A stretch of DNA of 8,061 bases from an uncultured Pseudomonadota bacterium (GTDB lineage: Bacteria > Pseudomonadota > Gammaproteobacteria > Burkholderiales > SG8-41). The position numbers were made by a program, and so were the translations under genes. Each line of letters opens with the position of its first letter. Positions within the stretch are counted from its first letter, which is position 1. The stretch spans positions 1-8,061 of the forward strand of contig CAMPGR010000149.1 of the NCBI GenBank assembly GCA_946885605.1, read 5' to 3'. The notes below the pieces were generated by a model, which was given only the letters and a program-made list of their open reading frames with translations, was not told the DNA's origin and made no database searches. Shown one piece after another: positions 1 through 5,807 of this stretch.

Positions 1-1849
1 TGCGGTTCATCTTGTTGATGGTCTCGATCATGTGCACCGGGATGCGGATCGTGCGCGCCTGGTCCGCGATCGAACGCGTGATCGCCTGGCGGATCCACCA
101 TGTCGCGTAGGTCGAGAATTTGTAGCCGCGGCGGTATTCGAACTTGTCCACCGCCTTCATGAGGCCGATGTTGCCTTCCTGGATGAGATCGAGGAACTGG
201 AGCCCGCGGTTGGTGTACTTCTTCGCGATCGAGATCACGAGGCGCAGGTTGGCCTCGGTCATCTCGCGCTTCGCACGGCGCGCCTTGGCTTCGCCGGTGG
301 ACATCTGCCGGTTGATTTCCTTGAGATCCTTGATCGGAATCCCGACGCGCGCCTGCAGATCGAGGAGCTTCTGCTGCTGCTCCACGATCGCGGGCTCGAA
401 GCGCGCGAGCGCTTCGCTCCACGGACGCCGCGCGGCGACTTCGTTCGCCACCCAGCGCAGGTTCCCTTCCTTGCCCGGGAACTCCTTGATGAAGTGCGCG
501 CGCGGCATCTTCGCCTTGTCCATGCAAAGCTCCATGATGTTGCGCTCGTAGCTGCGCACCTCCTCGACGAGCTTGCGCAGGCTGTCGCACAGCGCTTCCA
601 CCTGCTTCGCGGAGAAGCGGATGTTCATGAGCTCGGCCGAGATCGCATCGCGGGCCTGCAGGTAGGCGCGGCTCCGCGGGCCGTTCTTGGCCAGCGCCTT
701 CATCATCTTGTTGTAGTAGGTGCGGATGACGCCGAAGCGCTTGAGCGCGTCTTCCTTGAGCCTCAGCATGTCGGCGCTCTGCACCGACGCGCCGTCTTCG
801 TCCTCTTCTTCCGCGGCCTCGATCTCCTCCTCGATCTCGCCGTCTTCGTCCGAGATTTCCTCGATCACGTCTTGTTTGGCGTTGGGATCGACGAGCCCGT
901 CCACCACCTCATCGACGCGGAGTTCGTCGCGCTCGATCTTCTCGGCGAGCGCGAGGATTTCCGCGATCGTGGTCGGGCAGGCGGAGATCGCCTGGATCAT
1001 GTGCTTCAGCCCGTCCTCGATGCGCTTGGCGATCTCGATCTCGCCTTCACGCGTGAGCAGCTCGACTGATCCCATTTCGCGCATGTACATGCGCACCGGG
1101 TCGGTCGTGCGGCCGAACTCGGAATCCACGGTGGAAAGGGCCGCTTCGGCTTCCTCCACCGCGTCCTCGTCCGCGACGGCAGGGGCGGCCTCCGACATGA
1201 GGAGCGTCTCGGCGTCCGGCGCCTCGTCGTAGACCTGGATGCCCATGTCGTTGATCATGCTGATGATGTTCTCGATCTGCTCGGCATCCAGCATGTCGTC
1301 CGGCAGATGGTCGTTGATCTCGGCGTACGTGAGATACCCGCGCTCCTTGCCGAGCACGATCAGGTTCTTGAGGCGCGTGCGGCGCGCCTCGGCGTCGGCG
1401 GGCGAGAGCTCACGGCGCTCGAATTCCTTGACGAGCGCCTTCTCTTTGGCCGTCAGTTTGGTGCGGCGCCCCGGCTTGCCGGGGACTTCAGGTTTGGTCT
1501 TTACAAGCATCGGTTGCTGCATCAGCGCCTTCTCGGGCGCACTCTTCTCCAGTTTCTGCATCTTGGCGAGGACCTTCTTGGCGGCCGCCTTCACCTTGGC
1601 GAGCCGCTTGTCCTTCTGCAACGCCTTGGGCTTCGCCTTGGCGAACGATTTCGTCTTGAGCGGCGAGCGGGTCGCCTTGGCCTTGCTCTTGAGCTTGCCC
1701 TTGAGCACCACGCGCGCCTTCTGGGCGCTAGTCTTTTTCAAGACCTTCCGCGCATGCGTCTTGGATTTCGCCGCAGCCTTGGCCCTCACGACGTTCTTCT
1801 TCTTTGCCATCTTGGCCTTGGTGCGTGCTGTCTGCCTGAGCTTTGCCAT
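1..1849 (-). CDS. rpoD: RNA polymerase primary sigma factor RpoD (sigma70), 3' end cut by window edge
   Basis: Primary (housekeeping) sigma factor, which directs RNA polymerase to -10/-35 promoters. 616 residues are visible and the frame runs off the left edge; the rest of region 3 and region 4 lie outside. Order: a Lys/Ala-rich basic tail (about 1-130), region 1.1 (about 131-215, with [17 protein letters not shown]), region 1.2 (about 248-285, [21 protein letters not shown]), a non-conserved region with an acidic run near 329-352, then regions 2.1-2.4 (about 527-600) with [39 protein letters not shown] and [20 protein letters not shown]. The last residues, [14 protein letters not shown], are the start of region 3. 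The ATG at 1849 is preferred because GGGGA lies 7 bases upstream; an in-frame ATG at 1810, 13 codons later, is also possible and has AAGG upstream. It is the last gene of the rpsU-yqeY-dnaG-rpoD operon, 179 bases after dnaG. Identity is secure; the exact start is less so. Confidence 0.97.
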   Translation of the reverse strand, partial: MAKLRQTARTKAKMAKKKNVVRAKAAAKSKTHARKVLKKTSAQKARVVLKGKLKSKAKATRSPLKTKSFAKAKPKALQKDKRLAKVKAAAKKVLAKMQKLEKSAPEKALMQQPMLVKTKPEVPGKPGRRTKLTAKEKALVKEFERRELSPADAEARRTRLKNLIVLGKERGYLTYAEINDHLPDDMLDAEQIENIISMINDMGIQVYDEAPDAETLLMSEAAPAVADEDAVEEAEAALSTVDSEFGRTTDPVRMYMREMGSVELLTREGEIEIAKRIEDGLKHMIQAISACPTTIAEILALAEKIERDELRVDEVVDGLVDPNAKQDVIEEISDEDGEIEEEIEAAEEEDEDGASVQSADMLRLKEDALKRFGVIRTYYNKMMKALAKNGPRSRAYLQARDAISAELMNIRFSAKQVEALCDSLRKLVEEVRSYERNIMELCMDKAKMPRAHFIKEFPGKEGNLRWVANEVAARRPWSEALARFEPAIVEQQQKLLDLQARVGIPIKDLKEINRQMSTGEAKARRAKREMTEANLRLVISIAKKYTNRGLQFLDLIQEGNIGLMKAVDKFEYRRGYKFSTYATWWIRQAITRSIADQARTIRIPVHMIETINKMNR

Positions 1850-1874
1850 GTGTCCATCCCCGCCGAGATTCGTC

Positions 1875-1909
1875 AAAAAAACCGCGCATTATACCGCAAT
1901 GTAACGCGG
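1875..1909 (-). terminator. Terminator-like hairpin with T7 tract in the rpoD leader (possible attenuator)
   Basis: Read on the minus strand, CCGCG-tta-CATT, a 7-base loop, then AATG-CGCGG gives a 9-bp stem with a 3-base bulge. Seven T residues (1875-1881) follow directly. This is the layout of an intrinsic terminator. It sits 25 bases before the rpoD start codon and after dnaG, so it would reduce dnaG-to-rpoD readthrough and shorten transcripts from the promoter at 1990-2018. The hairpin contains a TATAAT (1888-1893), so this DNA could instead, or also, work as a promoter. The pairing is visible; termination itself is inferred. Confidence 0.5.
1888..1893 (-). promoter_or_regulatory. Candidate -10 box (TATAAT) for rpoD
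   Basis: A perfect TATAAT reads leftward. It would put the transcript start near 1881, leaving a leader of about 30 bases before the rpoD ATG. No good -35 hexamer lies 16-19 bases upstream (ATCGGG at 17), so it would need an activator or be weak. It overlaps the terminator-like hairpin and abuts one copy of a direct repeat. Confidence 0.3.
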
Positions 1910-1936
1910 CCCCGATGGTGAGACCGCAAATGTAAC
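1893..1936. repeat. Near-perfect direct repeat, two copies 30 bp apart, upstream of rpoD
   Basis: ACCGCAATGTAAC (1893-1905) recurs as ACCGCAAATGTAAC (1923-1936). The copies differ by one inserted A. They start 30 bp apart, about three helical turns, so a protein bound at both would sit on the same DNA face. They lie between dnaG and rpoD, next to the TATAAT at 1888-1893 and inside the terminator-like stem. They may be an operator pair or a small duplication; no known regulator motif was recognised. Confidence 0.5.
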
Positions 1937-1989
1937 TATTTGTTCAGTATAAGATATTGCACGTCCTGGCCCGTCGCTCCACCTGTTCG

Positions 1990-2018
1990 AATATTGGGGC
2001 GGAGCTTAAGCATGTCAA
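1990..2018 (-). promoter_or_regulatory. Candidate rpoD promoter, TTGACA-N17-AATATT, with a sigma32-like alternative reading
   Basis: On the minus strand a perfect -35 TTGACA (2013-2018) is followed after exactly 17 bases by AATATT (1990-1995), which matches TATAAT at 4 of 6 positions. The same DNA reads TTGACA-N13-CCCCAATAT (1991-1999), close to the sigma32 heat-shock pattern TTGAAA-N13-CCCCATnT. E. coli rpoD is known to have its own heat-shock promoter within dnaG, so a dual housekeeping/heat-shock promoter is plausible. The -35 starts about 10 bases past the dnaG stop, and the resulting leader would be about 130 bases. Confidence 0.5.
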
Positions 2019-2028
2019 TCATAACCCG

Positions 2029-3783
2029 TTAAATTTGCGAAGGAACATTGACCGCGCCGGCCCCCTTGAGTTCAGCCAGACGTCGCGCGAGCCGCTTGTA
2101 GCGCTCGTCGCGGACCCCCGTCACGGTAAGTTGGGTATATTCGCTCTGGACCCGTTTCAACTCTAGCTGGGCGAATTCGCCTTCCAGATCGGCCCGCGCG
2201 GCATCTTCATCCGTTGCCGCGAGCAGTGTTTCTCCGGCGGCCGCAGCATAAACTTCGCTGTACTCCGAGTCCCGCACCGCCTCGAATGCAACACCGAGCG
2301 ACGTCGCCTCGCTCGATTGCAGGCGTTCCACCAGTGAGACCACCGGCGCGAGTTCGGATTCGGAGGCGAGCAGCTCGCGCTGTTCGCCCGTCAATGTGCG
2401 CGCAAGTCCGGGATGGGAGATGAAAATCCGGACAAGCCTGGTCATGAGCGAGGCCGGGGCCGTGCGCGGCGCTCGCGGCGCCTTCCCGCGCCTGGCAACC
2501 ATGGACGGCAGCTCGCAAAGCCGCTCGACTTCCTCGGGCGCCATGCGGGCCAAAGCGGCCGCCTCGCGGACGATCTGAAGCCGTAGCGCAATCCCCGCGA
2601 TCTGCTTGAGGAGCGGCTTCGCCTGGTGGATAAAGCCCGCCCGGCCTTCCGCAGCGGACAGGTCCACCCGGCGCGCCAGTTCGTCGAGCATGAATCGGGA
2701 GAGCGGCAAAGCGCCCGCCACGAGCGCCTCGAACGCGTCCTTGCCCGCCTTGCGCACGTAGGAGTCCGGGTCTTCCCCCTGCGGCAGAAAGAGGAAGCGC
2801 GCCTGCTTGCCGTCACCGACGTGCGCGAGGCTTTGCTCGAGCGCGCGCCATGCGGCGCGCCGCCCCGCGTCGTCCCCATCGAAGCAGAAAACCACCTCAT
2901 CGGCCTGGCGGAGGAGCTTCTGGACGTGGAGCGCCGTGGTTGCGGTGCCGAGCGTTGCGACAGCGTATTCGACGCCGTGCTGCGCGAGCGCGACGACGTC
3001 CATGTAGCCCTCGACGACGAGAACGCGGCCCGCCCTCCGGATCGCCCCGCGCGCCTGGTAGAGCCCGTAGAGTTCCCGCCCCTTCTCGAAGATGGGCGTC
3101 TCCGGCGTGTTCAGATACTTCGGTTCCCCGTCGCCCAGCACGCGGCCGCCGAAGCCGATGACATTCCCGCGCACGTCGACGATCGGAAACATGATGCGGT
3201 TGCGGAAGATGTCGTAACGCCGGCTGTCCTCGTTCACCTTGACGAGGCCCGCGGCCGCGAGCGCCTTCGCGCTGTAATCCGGGAAAACCCCTTCGAGGTT
3301 CTGCCAACCTTCCGGCGCATAACCGATCCCGAAGCGCTTTGCGACCTCGCCCGAAAGGCCACGGCGCTTGAGGTATTGAATGGCGTGGGGCGCCTCCTTC
3401 AGCTGCGCGCGGTAATACTGCGCCGCCTTGAGCAGCACGCCGTGCAAGTCCTCACTAACTTCAGCTTTCCGTTGCAAGACGGGGTCGGGTCGCACGTCCG
3501 GCACGGTCATGCCCAAGCTCTGCGCCAGTTCCTTGATCGCGTCCACGTATCCGAGGCCGTTGTATTCCATAAGGAAACCGACCGCGGTGCCGTGCGCGCC
3601 GCAGCCGAAGCAGTGGTAGAACTGCTTGCTGGGACTGACGGTAAAGGAAGGCGTCTTCTCGCTATGGAAAGGACAGCAGGCGACGAAGTTGGCCCCCGCC
3701 CGCTTCAGCTTGACGTGGCGGTCGACCACATCGACGATGTCGACGCGGCTCAGGAGGTCCTGGATAAAAGCGCGCGGGATCAC
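2029..3783 (-). CDS. dnaG: DNA primase DnaG
   Basis: Primase, which makes the short RNA primers for leading- and lagging-strand replication and binds the replicative helicase DnaB. 584 residues, the usual size. The N-terminal CHC2 zinc finger has C37, H40, C58 and C61 (CCPFH...YHCFGCGAHG). The catalytic core has RNRIMFPI (194-201), FGGR (211-214) and the TOPRIM metal site E258 in EGYMD with D302/D304 in FDGDDAG. The C-terminal part from about residue 440 is the variable helicase-binding domain. The start is GTG: IPRAFIQDLLSRVDIVD aligns with the N-terminus of E. coli DnaG, and no in-frame ATG precedes the zinc finger. No Shine-Dalgarno is visible before it (CCCCATCTTCC), which fits the low primase expression known from E. 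coli. It lies 148 bases after yqeY and 179 before rpoD. Confidence 0.98.
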   Translation of the reverse strand: MIPRAFIQDLLSRVDIVDVVDRHVKLKRAGANFVACCPFHSEKTPSFTVSPSKQFYHCFGCGAHGTAVGFLMEYNGLGYVDAIKELAQSLGMTVPDVRPDPVLQRKAEVSEDLHGVLLKAAQYYRAQLKEAPHAIQYLKRRGLSGEVAKRFGIGYAPEGWQNLEGVFPDYSAKALAAAGLVKVNEDSRRYDIFRNRIMFPIVDVRGNVIGFGGRVLGDGEPKYLNTPETPIFEKGRELYGLYQARGAIRRAGRVLVVEGYMDVVALAQHGVEYAVATLGTATTALHVQKLLRQADEVVFCFDGDDAGRRAAWRALEQSLAHVGDGKQARFLFLPQGEDPDSYVRKAGKDAFEALVAGALPLSRFMLDELARRVDLSAAEGRAGFIHQAKPLLKQIAGIALRLQIVREAAALARMAPEEVERLCELPSMVARRGKAPRAPRTAPASLMTRLVRIFISHPGLARTLTGEQRELLASESELAPVVSLVERLQSSEATSLGVAFEAVRDSEYSEVYAAAAGETLLAATDEDAARADLEGEFAQLELKRVQSEYTQLTVTGVRDERYKRLARRLAELKGAGAVNVPSQI

Positions 3784-3845
3784 GGAAGATGGGGCGCGCG
3801 GCCCATCGGATGGCCGGAACGGGACGTCCGGGGTGTCTGGATCGA

Positions 3846-3931
3846 GGCTCCGACCATGGAGCCATTATAGGCCAGGCGCCCGCCTCACGGAAAAGCGACG
3901 GGCGCCACAGTGGTGCGCCTGTCGAAGGCGC
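3846..3931 (-). other. Structured yqeY-dnaG spacer: three consecutive hairpins
   Basis: Three perfect inverted repeats follow yqeY. The first is GCGCCT/AGGCGC, 6 bp with a 5-base loop (3915-3931), directly abutting the yqeY stop. The second is GGCGCCCG/CGGGCGCC, 8 bp with a 16-base loop (3875-3906). The third is GGCTCC/GGAGCC, 6 bp with a 6-base loop (3846-3863). None is followed by a T tract, so they are not standard terminators. A competing fold, GGCG..CCACTGTGGCGCC, would use arms of both the first and second hairpins. Likely roles are mRNA processing or stability control between the cistrons; this is inferred. Confidence 0.45.
3864..3892 (-). promoter_or_regulatory. Candidate internal promoter upstream of dnaG
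   Basis: A perfect TATAAT on the minus strand (3864-3869) has TTCCGT (3887-3892) 17 bases upstream, only a weak match to TTGACA. The box lies between the second and third hairpins of the spacer. Transcription would begin inside the third hairpin, about 75 bases before the dnaG GTG. It could supply dnaG and rpoD independently of rpsU, which would matter because a strong terminator follows rpsU. Chance occurrence of the hexamer is possible. Confidence 0.35.
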
Positions 3932-4381
3932 TCAGGCCTTGGAGAGTCGAGCTCTGACGAGCGCCGACACCTTCCCCATGTCGGCCCGGCCGGCGAGCTT
4001 CGGTTTGAGCGCCGCCATGACCTTGCCCATGTCGGCCATGCCTTTTGCGCCCGATTCCTGGATTGCACCGGTTACCGCCGCCTCGATTTCAGCTTCGGAC
4101 AGGGCCTGCGGCATGTACGTCTGCAGCACATCCAGCTCGAATTTCTCGGCGTCCGCGAGATCCTGCCGGCCGCCCTGCTCGAACTGCACGATGGAATCGC
4201 GGCGCTGCTTGATCATCTTCTCGACGACCGCGATGACTTCGGCGTCGGTCAGCTCTTTGCGCTCGTCCACCTCGCGCTGCTTGAGCGCGGCGAGCAGCAG
4301 CCGCAACGTATCGCGGCGCCGCGCGTCGCCTGCGCGCATGGCGGCTTTCACGTCGTCGTTGATACGGGCCTTGAGGGACAT
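3932..4381 (-). CDS. yqeY: GatB/YqeY domain-containing protein
   Basis: A 149-residue protein covering the full length of the GatB/YqeY family. It resembles the C-terminal tRNA-binding domain of the GatB subunit of Asp/Glu-tRNA amidotransferase but stands alone; its molecular job is not established. Typical family wording is visible: INDDVKAAMRAGDARRRDTL (about 7-26), LRLLLAALKQREVDERKELT, EVIAVVEKMIKQRRDSI, QFEQGGRQDLADAEKFEL and LQTYMPQALSEAEIEAAV. The C-terminal part, with ADMGKVMAALKPKLAGRADM, is the usual small helical domain. It is predicted soluble, with no signal or membrane segment. The ATG at 4381 matches the family start, but no Shine-Dalgarno is seen before it (TCCGCTTCTAGC). It lies between rpsU and dnaG, 33 bases after the rpsU terminator's T tract, so its expression probably depends on readthrough. 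This insertion in the operon is common in Beta- and Gammaproteobacteria. Confidence 0.95.
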   Translation of the reverse strand: MSLKARINDDVKAAMRAGDARRRDTLRLLLAALKQREVDERKELTDAEVIAVVEKMIKQRRDSIVQFEQGGRQDLADAEKFELDVLQTYMPQALSEAEIEAAVTGAIQESGAKGMADMGKVMAALKPKLAGRADMGKVSALVRARLSKA

Positions 4382-4413
4382 GCTAGAAGCGGAAGCAAGC
4401 CGGCTTCAAAAGC

Positions 4414-4439
4414 AAAAAAGCGTGAGGACCGCCTCACGC
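4414..4439 (-). terminator. Intrinsic terminator after rpsU (intra-operon)
   Basis: Read leftward, GCGTGAGG, a CGGT loop and CCTCACGC form a perfect 8-bp GC-rich stem (4420-4439). Six T residues (4414-4419) follow at once, then GCTTTTG. It lies 23 bases after the rpsU stop and 33 before yqeY. E. coli is known to have a partial terminator at the matching place between rpsU and dnaG, which keeps primase and sigma far below S21. The same role is inferred here. Confidence 0.88.
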
Positions 4440-4462
4440 CTTCCGACTGCTATCCCGAGGCA

Positions 4463-4675
4463 TCAGTAAAGCTTCGGCGGAAGGAGCTGCGCGCGCAGCC
4501 GCTTGTGATGACGCTTGATCGCGGCAGCGAGCTTGCGCTTGCGTTCGGCGGTCGGCTTCTCGTAGTACTCGCGGGCGCGAAGCTCGGTGAGCAGGCCCGT
4601 CTTTTCCACGGTGCGCTTGAAGCGGCGCAACGCGACCTCGAACGGCTCGTTTTCCTTGACGCGGACAGTCGGCAT
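4463..4675 (-). CDS. rpsU: 30S ribosomal protein S21
   Basis: A 70-residue, very basic protein matching bacterial S21 over its whole length. S21 sits on the 30S platform near the 3' end of 16S rRNA and helps initiation on natural mRNAs. Visible features are the start [20 protein letters not shown], the conserved [16 protein letters not shown] stretch (34-48) and the Arg/Lys-rich helix ending LPPKLY. The ATG at 4675 has GAAGGA a few bases upstream; the longer frame to 4768 has no support. It is the first gene of the macromolecular synthesis operon, with a TATAAT promoter just upstream and an intrinsic terminator just downstream, so most transcripts probably carry only rpsU. It is divergent from tsaD, as in E. 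coli. Confidence 0.98.
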   Translation of the reverse strand: MPTVRVKENEPFEVALRRFKRTVEKTGLLTELRAREYYEKPTAERKRKLAAAIKRHHKRLRAQLLPPKLY

Positions 4676-4677
4676 GT

Positions 4678-4694
4678 AAATCCTTCGGGGATTT
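4678..4694 (-). promoter_or_regulatory. Small hairpin covering the rpsU ribosome binding site
   Basis: In the rpsU leader, AAATCC-ccgaa-GGATTT forms a perfect 6-bp stem ending two bases before the ATG. The Shine-Dalgarno AAGGA is split between loop and stem. Four of the six pairs are A-U, so the fold would be weak and could respond to temperature or to a bound protein. No regulator is known from the sequence. Confidence 0.4.
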
Positions 4695-4704
4695 GGAAAA
4701 CTTG

Positions 4705-4710
4705 TATTAT
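4705..4710 (+). promoter_or_regulatory. Possible tsaD -10 box overlapping the rpsU -10
   Basis: TATTAT reads rightward, one mismatch from TATAAT, on the same bases as the rpsU -10. It would give a leader of about 35 bases. No convincing -35 is found 16-18 bases upstream (CCTTCG at 17). tsaD needs a promoter in this 76-bp spacer or inside rpsU, and this is the best candidate seen. Confidence 0.22.
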
Positions 4711-4734
4711 AGCCAGCGTCCATAGCTAGTAGAA
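4706..4734 (-). promoter_or_regulatory. rpsU: rpsU operon promoter
   Basis: A perfect -10 TATAAT reads leftward at 4706-4711. At 17 bases upstream, 4729-4734 reads TTCTAC, a poor -35. The expected transcript start is about 24 bases before the rpsU ATG. Placement in the divergent tsaD/rpsU spacer matches the known organisation in E. coli. No LexA-type box was seen in this spacer. Confidence 0.65.
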
Positions 4735-4751
4735 GCCTGCACGAACCCCCC

Positions 4752-5789
4752 ATGCTGGTCCTCGGCATCGAAACATCCTGCGATGAAACCGGCGTCGCGC
4801 TCTATGACACCGGGCGCGGCCTCCTCGGGCACCTCCTCTATTCGCAAGTCGCCGTCCACGCGGACTATGGCGGGGTGGTGCCCGAACTCGCTTCCCGTGA
4901 CCATATCCGGCGAGTGGTGCCGCTGACCCGGGATCTACTCCGGACTCACGGCTTGGGGGTGCAGGACCTGGACGCGGTGGCCTACACGCAGGGGCCCGGG
5001 CTCGCCGGGGCGCTCCTCGTCGGCGCAAGCATCGCCCATGGCCTCGCTTACGCCCTCGGGATCCCGGCGATCGGCCTCCATCACCTGGAGGGTCATTTGC
5101 TCTCGCCGCTCCTGTCCCAGCCGGCGCCGGAGTTTCCTTTTGTCGCGCTGCTGGTATCCGGAGGCCACACCCAGTTGATGCGCGTTGCCGGTATCGGCGA
5201 GTACGAGCTGCTCGGCGAAACCGTGGACGATGCCGCCGGGGAGGCCTTCGACAAGACGGCGAAGGTGCTTGGGCTCGGCTATCCCGGCGGGCCCGCTCTC
5301 GCGAAGCTCGCGGATCGGGGAAAGCCCGGAAAATACAGGCTGCCGCGTCCCATGATGGCGAGCGGCGATCTCAATTTCAGCTTCAGCGGGCTCAAGACGG
5401 CGGTGCTGACACTGGTCGCGAACCGTCCCCTGGACGAGCAAGCGCGTGCGGATATCGCCGCCGAGTTTCAGACGGCGATAGTCGATGTTCTCGTCGCCAA
5501 ATCGCAGGCGGCACTCGAGGTGACGGGGCTCGAGCGCCTGGTCGTCGCCGGCGGCGTGGGCGCGAATCGCCTGCTGCGCGAACGGCTCTCGGCAGTGGCG
5601 AGACTGCAGCGCTTCGCGGTGTTCTATCCGCCGCTCGAGTATTGCACCGACAATGGCGCAATGATCGCGCTCGCCGGGGCGCTGCGGTTGCAAGCCGACC
5701 CGCTCGCTGCGCGTGGCACTGCCGCGGAACGCGGCTTCAGCGTGCGACCGCGCTGGGATCTCGAAGAGCTGCTCGCGCCGTCCGCCTGA
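4752..5789 (+). CDS. tsaD: tRNA N6-threonylcarbamoyltransferase TsaD (Gcp/YgjD/Kae1 family)
   Basis: Transfers the threonylcarbamoyl group onto A37 of ANN-decoding tRNAs (t6A), acting in the cytoplasm with TsaB and TsaE; TsaC/TsaC2 makes the precursor. 345 residues, the normal length. Visible signatures: [16 protein letters not shown] at the start (ASKHA fold), metal-binding H111 and H115 in HHLEGH at the same numbers as in E. coli, SGGHTQL (136-142), [20 protein letters not shown] (159-178), [10 protein letters not shown] (208-217), [16 protein letters not shown] (264-279) and D300 in [10 protein letters not shown]. The ATG fits the family N-terminus and an in-frame stop (4710-4712) precedes it, but a run of six C and no Shine-Dalgarno lie before it. 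It is divergent from rpsU and converges on the ComA-like gene with 18 bases between stops; no clear terminator lies in that gap. Confidence 0.98.
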   Translation: MLVLGIETSCDETGVALYDTGRGLLGHLLYSQVAVHADYGGVVPELASRDHIRRVVPLTRDLLRTHGLGVQDLDAVAYTQGPGLAGALLVGASIAHGLAYALGIPAIGLHHLEGHLLSPLLSQPAPEFPFVALLVSGGHTQLMRVAGIGEYELLGETVDDAAGEAFDKTAKVLGLGYPGGPALAKLADRGKPGKYRLPRPMMASGDLNFSFSGLKTAVLTLVANRPLDEQARADIAAEFQTAIVDVLVAKSQAALEVTGLERLVVAGGVGANRLLRERLSAVARLQRFAVFYPPLEYCTDNGAMIALAGALRLQADPLAARGTAAERGFSVRPRWDLEELLAPSA

Positions 5790-5807
5790 TCCTCCGGCGC
5801 CGAGCGA

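Noticed and set aside
32..1069. 345-codon plus-strand open frame opposite rpoD
   Set aside because: Antisense shadow of the conserved sigma factor regions; composition is charge-biased and shows no domain.
1239..1921. Two overlapping plus-strand open frames opposite the rpoD 5' end, one rich in Leu/Phe/Ala that could look membrane-like
   Set aside because: They are the reverse complement of the Lys/Ala-rich RpoD tail (AAG and GCC codons read back as CTT and GGC), so the hydrophobic look is an artefact.
1946..1951. TATACT as a further -10 box upstream of rpoD
   Set aside because: No acceptable -35 lies 16-18 bases upstream (ACGGGC at 17), and better candidates flank it.
2626..3870. 414-codon plus-strand open frame opposite dnaG
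   Set aside because: Arg/Glu/Leu-rich shadow typical of GC-rich DNA lying fully antisense to a well-conserved primase; no recognisable domain.
4397..4406. AAGCCGGCTT palindrome between the rpsU terminator and yqeY
   Set aside because: A single 10-base palindrome with no second copy or recognised operator; chance is likely in GC-rich DNA.
4676..4768. 31-residue N-terminal extension of S21
   Set aside because: It would run through the promoter and into tsaD; the 70-residue form starting [13 protein letters not shown] is the full family length.
5790..5807. Shared terminator between convergent tsaD and the ComA-like gene
   Set aside because: Only a short CGGCGCCG palindrome is present, with no usable loop and no T tract on either strand.
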